DNA of 48,191 bases from a virus. Below the pieces are notes generated by a model, which saw only the letters and a program-made list of their open reading frames with translations, made no database searches and had not been told where the DNA came from. A program made the position numbers and the translations under genes. Positions 25,379-31,702 of the stretch are shown here, in pieces. The DNA is taken from the IMG/VR virus record IMGVR_UViG_3300008448_000148, positions 1-48,191 of that record; one strand, written 5' to 3'. Numbering within the stretch: the stretch's first letter is position 1; every line of letters starts with the position of its first letter.

Positions 25379-26204
25379 TTTGTAACCTCCTTTCTAGTTC
25401 AAAAATGCTAATTGTTTCAACTAGCCTAGTCTGTTTGTTTCTAATGGTTACTTCTGTGTTCCCTAGCACACACTCCTGAGCTGCTAGCCTCACTCCTAAC
25501 TCAGCATCTTGTCTATCTCTCCAAGCCTGATCTCTTTCAGGATGTACTTGCCAAGGTAACCTCACTGTCTTAAAGCTGTTTTCTCCTGCTTCTGCATTTA
25601 CCCACAATTTATGAAAAAAGTTACTTGTACCATTAGGTGTGGATAAGATTATACCTTGACCACCAGTTGATAAAGTTTGTTGCAAAGAAGCCCATAATTC
25701 TTCAGCTGAGTCGACGAATGCAGCTTCATCTATGATTACTAATGATAAAGCTTCTGAACGACCTGATGTTCCTGTACTAGAAACTGCTTTGACTTGTGAT
25801 CCGTTTGATAGTCTTAATGATAGTTTATTGTCCTCAACTGCTTTTAATTTTAACCAGCTTGGCAGATTTTCATACATAACCTTTATTTTTGTAACAAGGT
25901 TTTTGGAGGTTGTTTGGTCAATAGCTACTACTAGACAGTTTTTATCACTATTAAACAATATTAACCACAGTGCATATCCTGCAATTAAGGTTGATATACC
26001 TAATTGTCTTGATTTGAGAATGATCACACGATCATGTTGAAGAAAATCCTCTAGACTATCTTCTTGATATGGATATAGCTTGAAGGGAACTTTTCCTTTT
26101 TGTGGGTGTTGAATCACACAATACTTTTTCATGAAGTATGCTGGTGATTTTGCACACTTTACATACTCCTCTTTGATTATCTCTTTGAGGCTTTTTTCAT
26201 TCAT
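25368..26204 (-). CDS. 17: large terminase N-part (gp17 ATPase domain) ending in N-half of a split intein
   Basis: The 278 residues comprise the gp17 N-extein (1-244) and a 34-residue intein N-fragment from Cys245. The ATPase has a deviant Walker A KSRQLGISTL at 64-73 (Lys early, Ile in place of the usual Lys before Ser/Thr, as in many terminases). It also has Walker B VIIDEAA at 156-162 and the coupling motif STPNG at 188-192. The intein fragment begins CVLGNTEVTIRNK, a block A pattern (CLxGDTxV). The ORF stops 34 residues into the intein. ATP hydrolysis by this part drives DNA packaging after joining to the nuclease part. Confidence 0.94.
   Translation of the reverse strand: MNEKSLKEIIKEEYVKCAKSPAYFMKKYCVIQHPQKGKVPFKLYPYQEDSLEDFLQHDRVIILKSRQLGISTLIAGYALWLILFNSDKNCLVVAIDQTTSKNLVTKIKVMYENLPSWLKLKAVEDNKLSLRLSNGSQVKAVSSTGTSGRSEALSLVIIDEAAFVDSAEELWASLQQTLSTGGQGIILSTPNGTSNFFHKLWVNAEAGENSFKTVRLPWQVHPERDQAWRDRQDAELGVRLAAQECVLGNTEVTIRNKQTRLVETISIFELERRLQNEQ
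25371..25472 (-). other. split intein, N-terminal fragment (34 residues)
   Basis: Cys1 (codon 25470-25472) follows extein AAQE. The fragment carries block A and a short helix (ISIFELERRL) before the stop. It is slightly longer than the 25 residues I recall for the AceL-TerL N-fragment. It partners the C-fragment at 24232-24561. Confidence 0.9.
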
Positions 26205-26218
26205 TGTAACCTATTTTT

Positions 26219-26626
26219 TTAGTTAGTCGCAAAGCCAATAAAGGCTGTCAGTGTCGTAACGGCTAAAGCAAAACTTAAAATCTTTCTTGTGATTATTAAT
26301 CTTTTATTCTTTTTAGCTAGTGTTTCTGCTTCTTGTGTTTGTTTTTCAATAATTTGATCTTTGAGCGCTAACTGGGTTGTGCAAATGATTACCTTTTCCT
26401 CGCAGATTGATGTAATACTATCTTGTAAAGAGACTTTCTTCTCCGTATCTTGTAGAATCTGCTTAGTTAAATATAACTCAACTTTTGCCTTATCCCCTTC
26501 AATTAAATCAATAGCAACTTTTTTTGCTGTTTGATAAGGTAAACAAACCTTACTTGTATCTATCTGCGAAAAACTGGTTAAGCTCAGTAGGAGTAAGCTT
26601 ATTAATATTTTTAATTTTAGCTTCAT
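26219..26626 (-). CDS. exported coiled-coil protein with C-terminal membrane segment, spanin candidate
   Basis: The 135 residues start with a signal peptide (KILISLLLLSLTSFSQ), cut probably after Gln21 in a style typical of Bacteroidota. A helical region with KVCLPYQTAKKVAIDLIEGD follows, then a coiled coil, basic residues and a hydrophobic stretch ILSFALAVTTLTAFIGFA at the C-terminus. Similar short proteins occur in lysis regions of flavobacterial phages, from memory. It overlaps the preceding TM/coiled-coil gene by 77 bases in another frame, an arrangement reminiscent of Rz/Rz1. No lipobox is seen, so the spanin role is speculative. Confidence 0.6.
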   Translation of the reverse strand: MKLKLKILISLLLLSLTSFSQIDTSKVCLPYQTAKKVAIDLIEGDKAKVELYLTKQILQDTEKKVSLQDSITSICEEKVIICTTQLALKDQIIEKQTQEAETLAKKNKRLIITRKILSFALAVTTLTAFIGFATN

Positions 26627-26882
26627 AAAAGTTTCGTATGTTTGTAATGGTTTGTTTTTTTGCTACAATTTCCTTGTCTAATGCTTTGACACTATCCTTA
26701 TATTGTGTAATTAGGCTGTCTGCTTGGGCTTTTTTATATTCAAGTTGTGTTATAACTACCTTTAAACTATCTATTTCTTTGTTTGGATAAATAGTTGGAA
26801 CTTCCTGTGTCGGTTTAAAAATAATGTAACCAAACAAAATTATTACTAAAGCAGCTAAAATGGTTGTAATATTAAACTTCAT
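26550..26882 (-). CDS. membrane-anchored coiled-coil protein, i-spanin candidate
   Basis: The 110 residues have an N-terminal transmembrane helix (ITTILAALVIILFGYIIF), then a long Lys/Asp/Gln coiled coil and no cysteine. This is the architecture of Rz-type inner-membrane spanins or of other small phage envelope proteins. The next gene starts inside its 3' end in a different frame. No holin or endolysin is recognised in the window, which weakens the lysis interpretation. Confidence 0.55.
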   Translation of the reverse strand: MKFNITTILAALVIILFGYIIFKPTQEVPTIYPNKEIDSLKVVITQLEYKKAQADSLITQYKDSVKALDKEIVAKKQTITNIRNFYEAKIKNINKLTPTELNQFFADRYK

Positions 26883-27190
26883 TATCTGATTGTTCTGCTT
26901 TTTACACCTTTAAGAATACCTAACTTTGTATCGCTTCCAAAGCCCCACGAATCAATTATTATTGATAGCATTTCCTCAACTTCTTGTGAGTCAACATCTA
27001 AATCCATACCTTTTATTTTTCTTATGAACTCAGTGGTTTTGTCTGATATGACATCCGACTCGTCCTTTGCTTCCTCCTCTGGTTCTTGGTTTGTTTTTTC
27101 TTCCTCTTCAGCTTCTCTCAGTATTGATTGTATCTCTCTACGTAAGTAGTTGCGCAGGGTTGCTTCCTTTAGGGATTGTCTTTTTTTCAT
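26882..27190 (-). CDS. small acidic protein, possible packaged internal protein
   Basis: The 102 residues begin MKKRQSLKEATLRNYLRREI and include SILREAEEEEK, then a Glu-rich stretch and a small helical C-terminal domain. LKE at 7-9 and LRE further on match the (L/I)xE cutting rule of gp21-type proteases. The ATG overlaps the stop of the gene upstream. The function is unknown. Confidence 0.5.
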   Translation of the reverse strand: MKKRQSLKEATLRNYLRREIQSILREAEEEEKTNQEPEEEAKDESDVISDKTTEFIRKIKGMDLDVDSQEVEEMLSIIIDSWGFGSDTKLGILKGVKSRTIR

Positions 27191-27594
27191 TTTACTTTAT
27201 CTATTAAGTCTAAAAATTTATTTGTTTTTGCATCAAAGTTTTTCTTGTCTTTATCATCAAAAGGCATTACCTCTATAGTATTGTCTTTTTGCTTCATTTT
27301 GCATATAGTAGCGTCAAACCTCTCAAGACCCGTCAAAGTGTAGATCATTCCAAATACACCTTCTTTTTCGGTGATTTTAGCCATAATCTGAGCGTCCTTC
27401 ATAATTAGATCTAGTGCACCAAAATCAGTTACCTCAGCTATAAAAATATGCTCCTCTCCTTTAGTACCTAAATACTTAAATAAAGGCTTATACCCGTGTG
27501 TAGTTTGAAATTGACGGAAATAAGGTAAGGCCATTAATTCTGGCTTTGTTTGTTCTTCTGCTTCACGCAGTGGTAATAGATTGACTAGTTTCAT
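27187..27594 (-). CDS. small protein with capsid-targeting-like leader, function unknown
   Basis: The 135 residues start MKLVNLLPLREAEEQ, with LRE at 9-11 as a possible gp21 site. The body is a mixed alpha/beta domain with YFRQFQTTHGYKPLFKYLG and FGMIYTLTGLERFDATICKM, which I do not recognise. It has a TATTTATA motif 15 nt upstream of its ATG and overlaps the next gene by 4 bases. It may be injected with the DNA. Confidence 0.55.
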   Translation of the reverse strand: MKLVNLLPLREAEEQTKPELMALPYFRQFQTTHGYKPLFKYLGTKGEEHIFIAEVTDFGALDLIMKDAQIMAKITEKEGVFGMIYTLTGLERFDATICKMKQKDNTIEVMPFDDKDKKNFDAKTNKFLDLIDKVK

Positions 27595-27608
27595 TAGCTT
27601 GTGCTTTT

Positions 27609-28172
27609 TTATAAATATGCTTGTGTTTGTAGTTCCTGCCCTGTTTTTGCATCTATCAACGATAAATTAAGATCTTGATATTTACTCAACCTCTTTCCAA
27701 CAGCTATTAGGTTTTTTATGGAGTCGTCTATGAACTTAATGTTTTTATAACCCCTTTTCACATTTGCCTCTATCCAATTTGCTTTTAGTTCTGGATCCGG
27801 TCCTGCTACCCCTACTACGTAAACTTGGAGGTTATGCTTCTGTTTTAAATGTTGCATTATAGGAAAGGCCAATCTTCTAGCTGTCAATACGGTTGTTTTT
27901 ATGCCTGGATTAGATGCTGACTTTTTAATCTGCTCTAAGTTTCTTGTAATAGGTTTTGAATCCTTTATCATCTTGTCAAAGTCTGAATAATCAAACCTCT
28001 CTCCCGGTTGTATTTTATATGTAGCAAACTCTGCGCTTGATAGTTTTTTTACTTGACCAAGTTTATTAACAACTTTAACATTAGTTTCTGTGTCAACTAA
28101 TGTATCATCAAAGTCATAAATGTGGAGTGTCTTGCCTTGAAGTTCGTTAATTATTTTTTTTAATTTGATCAT
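27609..28172 (-). CDS. HAD-superfamily phosphatase with capsid-targeting-like leader
   Basis: From the ATG at 28172 (a TTG at 28208 is less likely) the protein has 187 residues. Motif I is IYDFDDTLVDTE with Asp20 or Asp22 as the probable nucleophile, motif II is VLTAR at 95-99, and motif IV is FIDDS at 147-151. It could be a polynucleotide 3'-phosphatase or a nucleotidase. The leader MIKLKKIINELQGK fits the gp21 site INE. It is near the ligase fusion (31.7-34.4 kb), so a role in end repair is conceivable. The substrate cannot be read from the sequence. Confidence 0.8.
   Translation of the reverse strand: MIKLKKIINELQGKTLHIYDFDDTLVDTETNVKVVNKLGQVKKLSSAEFATYKIQPGERFDYSDFDKMIKDSKPITRNLEQIKKSASNPGIKTTVLTARRLAFPIMQHLKQKHNLQVYVVGVAGPDPELKANWIEANVKRGYKNIKFIDDSIKNLIAVGKRLSKYQDLNLSLIDAKTGQELQTQAYL
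27610..27617 (-). promoter_or_regulatory. TATTTATA motif upstream of the 135-residue gene
   Basis: The coding strand reads GCATATTTATAAAAAAGC. The motif ends 15 nt before the ATG at 27594. Confidence 0.5.
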
Positions 28173-28368
28173 TTTTATAAAAGTATTGAAAGAATATGGA
28201 TAATCCAAAAAACACTCCCGCTACACAATACAAAACAAAGTTGGCGCTCCATAAACTTCCTGTCAAGGATACTAACCAATACTGAATTATATCGAATCCA
28301 AATGGATTGAAGAATAATGCTACCATTAAGCACCAAGTTCCTATTTTTCTTTTGATCGCATCTATCAC
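28147..28368 (-). CDS. small membrane protein (two TM segments)
   Basis: The 73 residues start at a GTG (28368), because the frame has no ATG before residue 16 and a stop lies just upstream. Hydrophobic segments are TWCLMVALFFNPFGFDIIQY and NFVLYCVAGVFFGLSIFFQY, followed by a basic tail. It overlaps the start of the HAD gene. Small two-helix proteins of this kind are common in T4-like marine phages. The role is unknown, and a holin is possible but unsupported. Confidence 0.6.
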   Translation of the reverse strand: MIDAIKRKIGTWCLMVALFFNPFGFDIIQYWLVSLTGSLWSANFVLYCVAGVFFGLSIFFQYFYKNDQIKKNN

Positions 28369-28382
28369 CGTCCATGCAGTGT

Positions 28383-28595
28383 TTATTTAATTTGACTTCT
28401 TTTTATTTCTTGCAATATAGCTTTATGAATAGCCTTGCGTAGCAGCTCTTCTACATTCTCTTTAGCGTTGATATGTAAAGCTGCTAAATATTTGCGTAAA
28501 GCTGTTTTATTTCCAGCAGTAGCACCCACACGTTTGCCAGTGTCTTTTTTATAAACTACATACTCGTCTCCTTGTTTTTTTATTTTATAAGGCAT
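28383..28595 (-). CDS. small conserved phage protein, function unknown
   Basis: The 70 residues start MPYKIKKQGDEYVVYKKDTG and contain KRVGATAGNKTALRKYLAAL, a pattern widespread in small proteins of T4-like marine phages. The C-terminus is a basic/amphipathic helix. It sits in the accessory run between the small membrane protein and the possible peptidase. The function is unknown. Confidence 0.6.
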   Translation of the reverse strand: MPYKIKKQGDEYVVYKKDTGKRVGATAGNKTALRKYLAALHINAKENVEELLRKAIHKAILQEIKRSQIK

Positions 28596-28597
28596 GT

Positions 28598-29188
28598 TTA
28601 TTGTTTTTTTGCGATTACCGCGTTTTTAACTGCTTTCAGGACCTCAACCATGTCTTTGTTTATGTCTCCTATTGAGTACCTGTTAAAAGTAGAATTCCAA
28701 TTATTAGAAGTAGCAACCCACTTTGTTAAAGTTTGGATTGTTAGTCCTTCTTGCTCAACTAGTTTAATGCTTGGGTAAACTTTATCCCACCACTTTCTAG
28801 AGTGAACTCCTGAAGAGTCAATATAATGATTCCCTACTTTTAAGGTTATGTGTATACACATATGATCGTCCCTATAAGCTTCACGTAAGCTACTGTATTG
28901 ATTGATTTTTCCTTTAGGCAGCTGCTTGTTTGGCCATCGATCAAAAAAAGTGATTTCCGGAGTTATACCTAGATATTTGCGCATGTTATAATATAACAAC
29001 TTTGCAAACACACCACATCCTCCATAGTTGATCTCGCTGTGAGGTGTTTGTGGAGTAATGTTATCCCGCTCCATGTCAGCAAATTTTCCATGGATCTTGC
29101 GGAGACCGATGTTAAATTCTTTTTCTTGAGTACCTGTCATTGCTCCAGTTTTTGAAAGCTCTTGTAGTATTTGCTGTAGTTTAATCAT
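28598..29188 (-). CDS. possible cysteine peptidase-like protein with capsid-targeting-like leader
   Basis: The 196 residues start MIKLQQILQELSKTG (LQE as a gp21 site). A Cys-helix segment INYGGCGVFAKLLYY (Cys58) is followed by DDHMCIHITLKV and GNHYIDSSGVHS. The order Cys, His (109 or 113), Asp124 resembles papain-like or NlpC/P60 folds, which cut peptidoglycan or proteins. If the leader is real, the mature enzyme would be carried in the head. The catalytic call is by pattern only and could be wrong. Confidence 0.5.
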   Translation of the reverse strand: MIKLQQILQELSKTGAMTGTQEKEFNIGLRKIHGKFADMERDNITPQTPHSEINYGGCGVFAKLLYYNMRKYLGITPEITFFDRWPNKQLPKGKINQYSSLREAYRDDHMCIHITLKVGNHYIDSSGVHSRKWWDKVYPSIKLVEQEGLTIQTLTKWVATSNNWNSTFNRYSIGDINKDMVEVLKAVKNAVIAKKQ

Positions 29189-29214
29189 TGTACTAGTTAC
29201 TTATATATCTTTTT

Positions 29215-29295
29215 TTACCATTTTTTACAACTCCAATATCTAGGTTTGTATCCTTTCTTCTGTGTTGATAGACAATAGCCATTATGCAATCTTGC
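29215..29295 (-). other. out-of-frame remnant of a second Cys/Trp repeat after the 158-residue gene
   Basis: In the +1 frame relative to the upstream gene the DNA encodes RLHNGYCLSTQKKGYKPRYW then SCKKW and a stop. This closely parallels that gene's own C-terminal RARHKCSQKKDRTSAGYWSC. Fifteen bases (GATATTGGAGTTGTA) are identical in both copies. It looks like a duplicated C-terminal unit separated by a one-base shift near 29290-29310. Confidence 0.45.
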
Positions 29296-29758
29296 TAACA
29301 GGTTTACTAGACCACATCCTACAACTCCAATATCCTGCTGATGTTCTGTCCTTTTTTTGTGAACACTTGTGTCGAGCTCTGAATGCTTTTTTGCGTTTTG
29401 GATTGTCTCTCTTAATTGATAAGCCTGGATCCCCAAAATTTACTTTTACCACATTACCTTTATCATTCTTTACATATACTGCGAATTTTTTGGGTCCTCC
29501 CTTCGGTCTGAATGGCTTTCCTAACTGAACTGTGCGACCTTGATATTCTGCTTCGTTTAGTTCCGTTTTACCATCTCTGATGTCTTCTAATAAAGCTAAT
29601 GCACAAACTTCACACATTGTGATTTCATCCATAGCATTTATTTTTTTAGCTGCTGCTACCGCTTTTTTATAAGCTTCTGAACCTTTAGGAGCTGGCTTTT
29701 CTCCTCTTGCTCTTTTTGCTCTAATATTGTGCCAAAGGCCTTTTGATTCTTCGTTCAT
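29282..29758 (-). CDS. conserved phage protein with C-terminal Cys/Trp motif
   Basis: The 158 residues include a Lys/Arg-rich start (NIRAKRARGEKPAPKGSEAY), a middle Cys pair in MCEVCALALLEDI, and the conserved segment LGKPFRPKGGPKKFAVYVKN followed by GNVVKVNFGDPGL. The end has RARHKCSQKKDRTSAGYWSC. From memory this family is common in T4-like marine phages and is fused to or next to head genes in some. The function is unknown, and metal binding is likely. The C-terminus may have been shortened by a frameshift (see the remnant downstream). A TATTTATA motif lies 3 nt before the ATG. Confidence 0.7.
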   Translation of the reverse strand: MNEESKGLWHNIRAKRARGEKPAPKGSEAYKKAVAAAKKINAMDEITMCEVCALALLEDIRDGKTELNEAEYQGRTVQLGKPFRPKGGPKKFAVYVKNDKGNVVKVNFGDPGLSIKRDNPKRKKAFRARHKCSQKKDRTSAGYWSCRMWSSKPVSKIA

Positions 29759-29761
29759 GTT

Positions 29762-29769
29762 TATAAATA
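29762..29769 (-). promoter_or_regulatory. TATTTATA motif directly before the 158-residue gene
   Basis: The coding strand reads AACTATTTATAAACATG, leaving a 3-nt gap to the ATG. It abuts the stop of the upstream gene. Confidence 0.5.
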
Positions 29770-29770
29770 G

Positions 29771-30436
29771 TTAAAATACTTTTTTGTAGGAAAGCATTTT
29801 TGGTTCATGTAAATATTTAATTTTATCTAAACCATAATACTCAGCTTTGAATCGAGCCTGAGCATATTCATTAAACTCATGGTTACTTTCAAAGTATGGT
29901 TTAAGATCCTTATAAGCTTGTTCCCAATTTGTATTTTGAATTAAATTTTCCATTGCAGCTAGATGATCTCTGTAAAGATCGTATTCATGAAAATCGTGCT
30001 CAATGTGTATTAATTCATAAACCTTTCCATCCACAATATAATCTAAACAAAAATCTACCATATATTTTGGTGTAAGATTTAGTAGCTTTACTAGTCTTGG
30101 ATGCTTTTGTGAAAAAAACTTAATTTGCTCTAAGGCTTCTCCTTCATAAGCATATCTCACATTAACATGACAATGATCTAAAAACAAGTATGGATGACTT
30201 TCTTTTTGTTTCATCCAATCTTGTATACAAGCAGCTGCGTCGGTCGGTGAGCCTGGGACTAGAACGTGTCCTAATACGTTATTTGCTTTGTGTAATTGTG
30301 ATTCAATAAAAGTAAGCTCATAACCAAATCTATCAAAAAAGTCTGGAACTTTTATTTTACTAAAAATAGTAGAATCTTCTAGAGGCTTGCTTAGGTAAGG
30401 GTGAGATGGAATGTTATATGGTAAAACCTCAAACAT
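29771..30436 (-). CDS. conserved hypothetical protein, aromatic- and His-rich
   Basis: I do not recognise this 221-residue protein. It is rich in His, Tyr and Phe, with FLDHCHVNVRYAYEGEALEQ and a LIHIEHDFHEYDLYRDH cluster that could bind metal. There is no signal peptide or membrane segment. Its ATG directly follows the stop of the Cys-rich gene upstream, so the two are probably co-transcribed. Confidence 0.6.
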   Translation of the reverse strand: MFEVLPYNIPSHPYLSKPLEDSTIFSKIKVPDFFDRFGYELTFIESQLHKANNVLGHVLVPGSPTDAAACIQDWMKQKESHPYLFLDHCHVNVRYAYEGEALEQIKFFSQKHPRLVKLLNLTPKYMVDFCLDYIVDGKVYELIHIEHDFHEYDLYRDHLAAMENLIQNTNWEQAYKDLKPYFESNHEFNEYAQARFKAEYYGLDKIKYLHEPKMLSYKKVF

Positions 30437-30855
30437 TAGTTATCTTTTATTGGTCCTCCAACTACCCAAGCATCACAAGTTCTTTTAGCTGCACATTTGA
30501 ATTTTAAAAATCTGCAGTATCCTAATTGTCCAGCTTCTATTACTTGATAGGGGTCTTCTGATCCTTCATCGTTACCAATTCCCTTTGCAATACAATCTAG
30601 AGTTTTAGTAGTCACATCAAAGGCTGCACAGTTTCCACATAAAGATTTTTTTGCTTCTGCTGGTGAGTCCAACTGCCACATATCCACTTTCTTTTCCCAA
30701 AACTTTTTATTTGGTTCGTTTGGGTTTAATGGACCGTAGCCATATTCATCAATTCCTTTTTGACGATTTTTTAAATTAAGTTCAATGTTTTGTGTTGCTG
30801 GTGGGCACTTGGTTGGCTCATCAGCTTCGTAAAGTAGATCCCTAAGCTTTATCAT
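30436..30855 (-). CDS. Cys-rich conserved phage protein with capsid-targeting-like leader
   Basis: The 139 residues start MIKLRDLLYEADEP (LYE as a gp21 site). Cysteines follow in SLCGNCAAFDVTTKTLDCIA, LGYCRFLKFKCAAKRTCDAW and GGPI. Conserved CxNCAAF and GYC..FKC..RTC motifs resemble, from memory, small proteins of T4-like marine phages compared with high-potential iron-sulphur proteins. Metal or Fe-S binding is likely, but no activity is known. It overlaps the zinc-ribbon gene upstream. Confidence 0.6.
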   Translation of the reverse strand: MIKLRDLLYEADEPTKCPPATQNIELNLKNRQKGIDEYGYGPLNPNEPNKKFWEKKVDMWQLDSPAEAKKSLCGNCAAFDVTTKTLDCIAKGIGNDEGSEDPYQVIEAGQLGYCRFLKFKCAAKRTCDAWVVGGPIKDN

Positions 30856-31354
30856 TGTTCTTGTATTTTTCTATTTTATCTTTAAGCTCAGTTACTTCTT
30901 TCTCAGCTACTTTCTTAATAAAATCTTTTCCAGCATCTCTCCAATTTTCAATTACACCATCCTCAGTCACATTTGATTTTGATACCGTACTTTCTACATA
31001 CTCTCCAACAGCTGCTTCAAACTCTTTACACCAAGCTTCTGCGTTTGCGGTTATTTTGGCTTTTTCATACTCTGCCCATTTTCCAGCTTTCATTATTTCG
31101 TGCTCCATGTCTATTACACAGTTAAAACATGTTTTGTGGATAGACCACATTTTTTCACTCAAGTAGTGATTCATGGAACCTTTACATTTTGGACAAACCA
31201 AAGGTGTTAAAAAAGCTTTGCGTGCATTGTCCATTTTTGTGAGGGTCTTTTTAATTCCATTTTTAATGGTCCAAGTTTTTCCTCCCTCTTCCCACACATC
31301 TCCTTCTATGCGTTTTTGTGTGTTTTTGTTTGTCGTAACTAAGTGTAAACTCAT
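30842..31354 (-). CDS. zinc-ribbon-containing phage protein, function unknown
   Basis: The 170 residues hold a basic N-terminal domain (GKTWTIKNGIKKTLTKMDNA), a zinc ribbon CPKCKGSMNHYLSEKMW then CFNC, and a Lys/Glu-rich helical C-terminus. It overlaps its neighbours by a few bases in the accessory run. It may bind nucleic acid. No family assignment. Confidence 0.6.
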   Translation of the reverse strand: MSLHLVTTNKNTQKRIEGDVWEEGGKTWTIKNGIKKTLTKMDNARKAFLTPLVCPKCKGSMNHYLSEKMWSIHKTCFNCVIDMEHEIMKAGKWAEYEKAKITANAEAWCKEFEAAVGEYVESTVSKSNVTEDGVIENWRDAGKDFIKKVAEKEVTELKDKIEKYKNNDKA

Positions 31355-31665
31355 CGTGTTTTATAATTATATTTTTGTAGCAGTAATTCAATTCGTTTAT
31401 CAAACTTACGCAAAGATCTGCGTAGTTCCATTTTTATAGCTTCTCCAAGCTTTGCTGCTTCTTCTTTATCTGCAACGCCTCTGAAAAACTCTTTTCCACC
31501 GGTAGATGAAATACTAATGGTAAAAGTTGCTTCAGGACTTCCTTCTTCACCAACTTGTTTAAAATCAGTGTCGTAATGGAGAGTCATGTTTGTGTTTGGT
31601 GATGTGGCGATAGCTTCCTTTTTTTCGTTAAGCTTTCGTTTATCCAAAAGGTTAGATAATTTCAT
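31351..31665 (-). CDS. small protein with capsid-targeting-like leader, function unknown
   Basis: The 104 residues start MKLSNLLDKRKLNEKK, with LNE at 12-14 as a gp21 site. A beta-rich domain follows (NMTLHYDTDFKQV, EATFTISISSTGG), ending in a basic helix. A TATTTATT variant motif lies 16 nt upstream. The function is unknown. Confidence 0.55.
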   Translation of the reverse strand: MKLSNLLDKRKLNEKKEAIATSPNTNMTLHYDTDFKQVGEEGSPEATFTISISSTGGKEFFRGVADKEEAAKLGEAIKMELRRSLRKFDKRIELLLQKYNYKTR

Positions 31666-31681
31666 GTTATAGTTGTTTAAT

Positions 31682-31689
31682 AATAAATA
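31682..31689 (-). promoter_or_regulatory. TATTTATT variant motif upstream of the 104-residue gene
   Basis: The coding strand reads ACCTATTTATTATTAAAC. It differs by one base from the octamer and ends 16 nt before the ATG at 31665. Confidence 0.45.
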
Positions 31690-31702
31690 GGTGTGTTTTA
31701 TC

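Noticed and set aside
29215-29436. Separate 73-residue gene
   Set aside because: Most of its frame runs antisense-like through the 158-residue gene in another frame and has unlikely composition. Only the last 26 codons look meaningful, as a displaced repeat of the neighbour.
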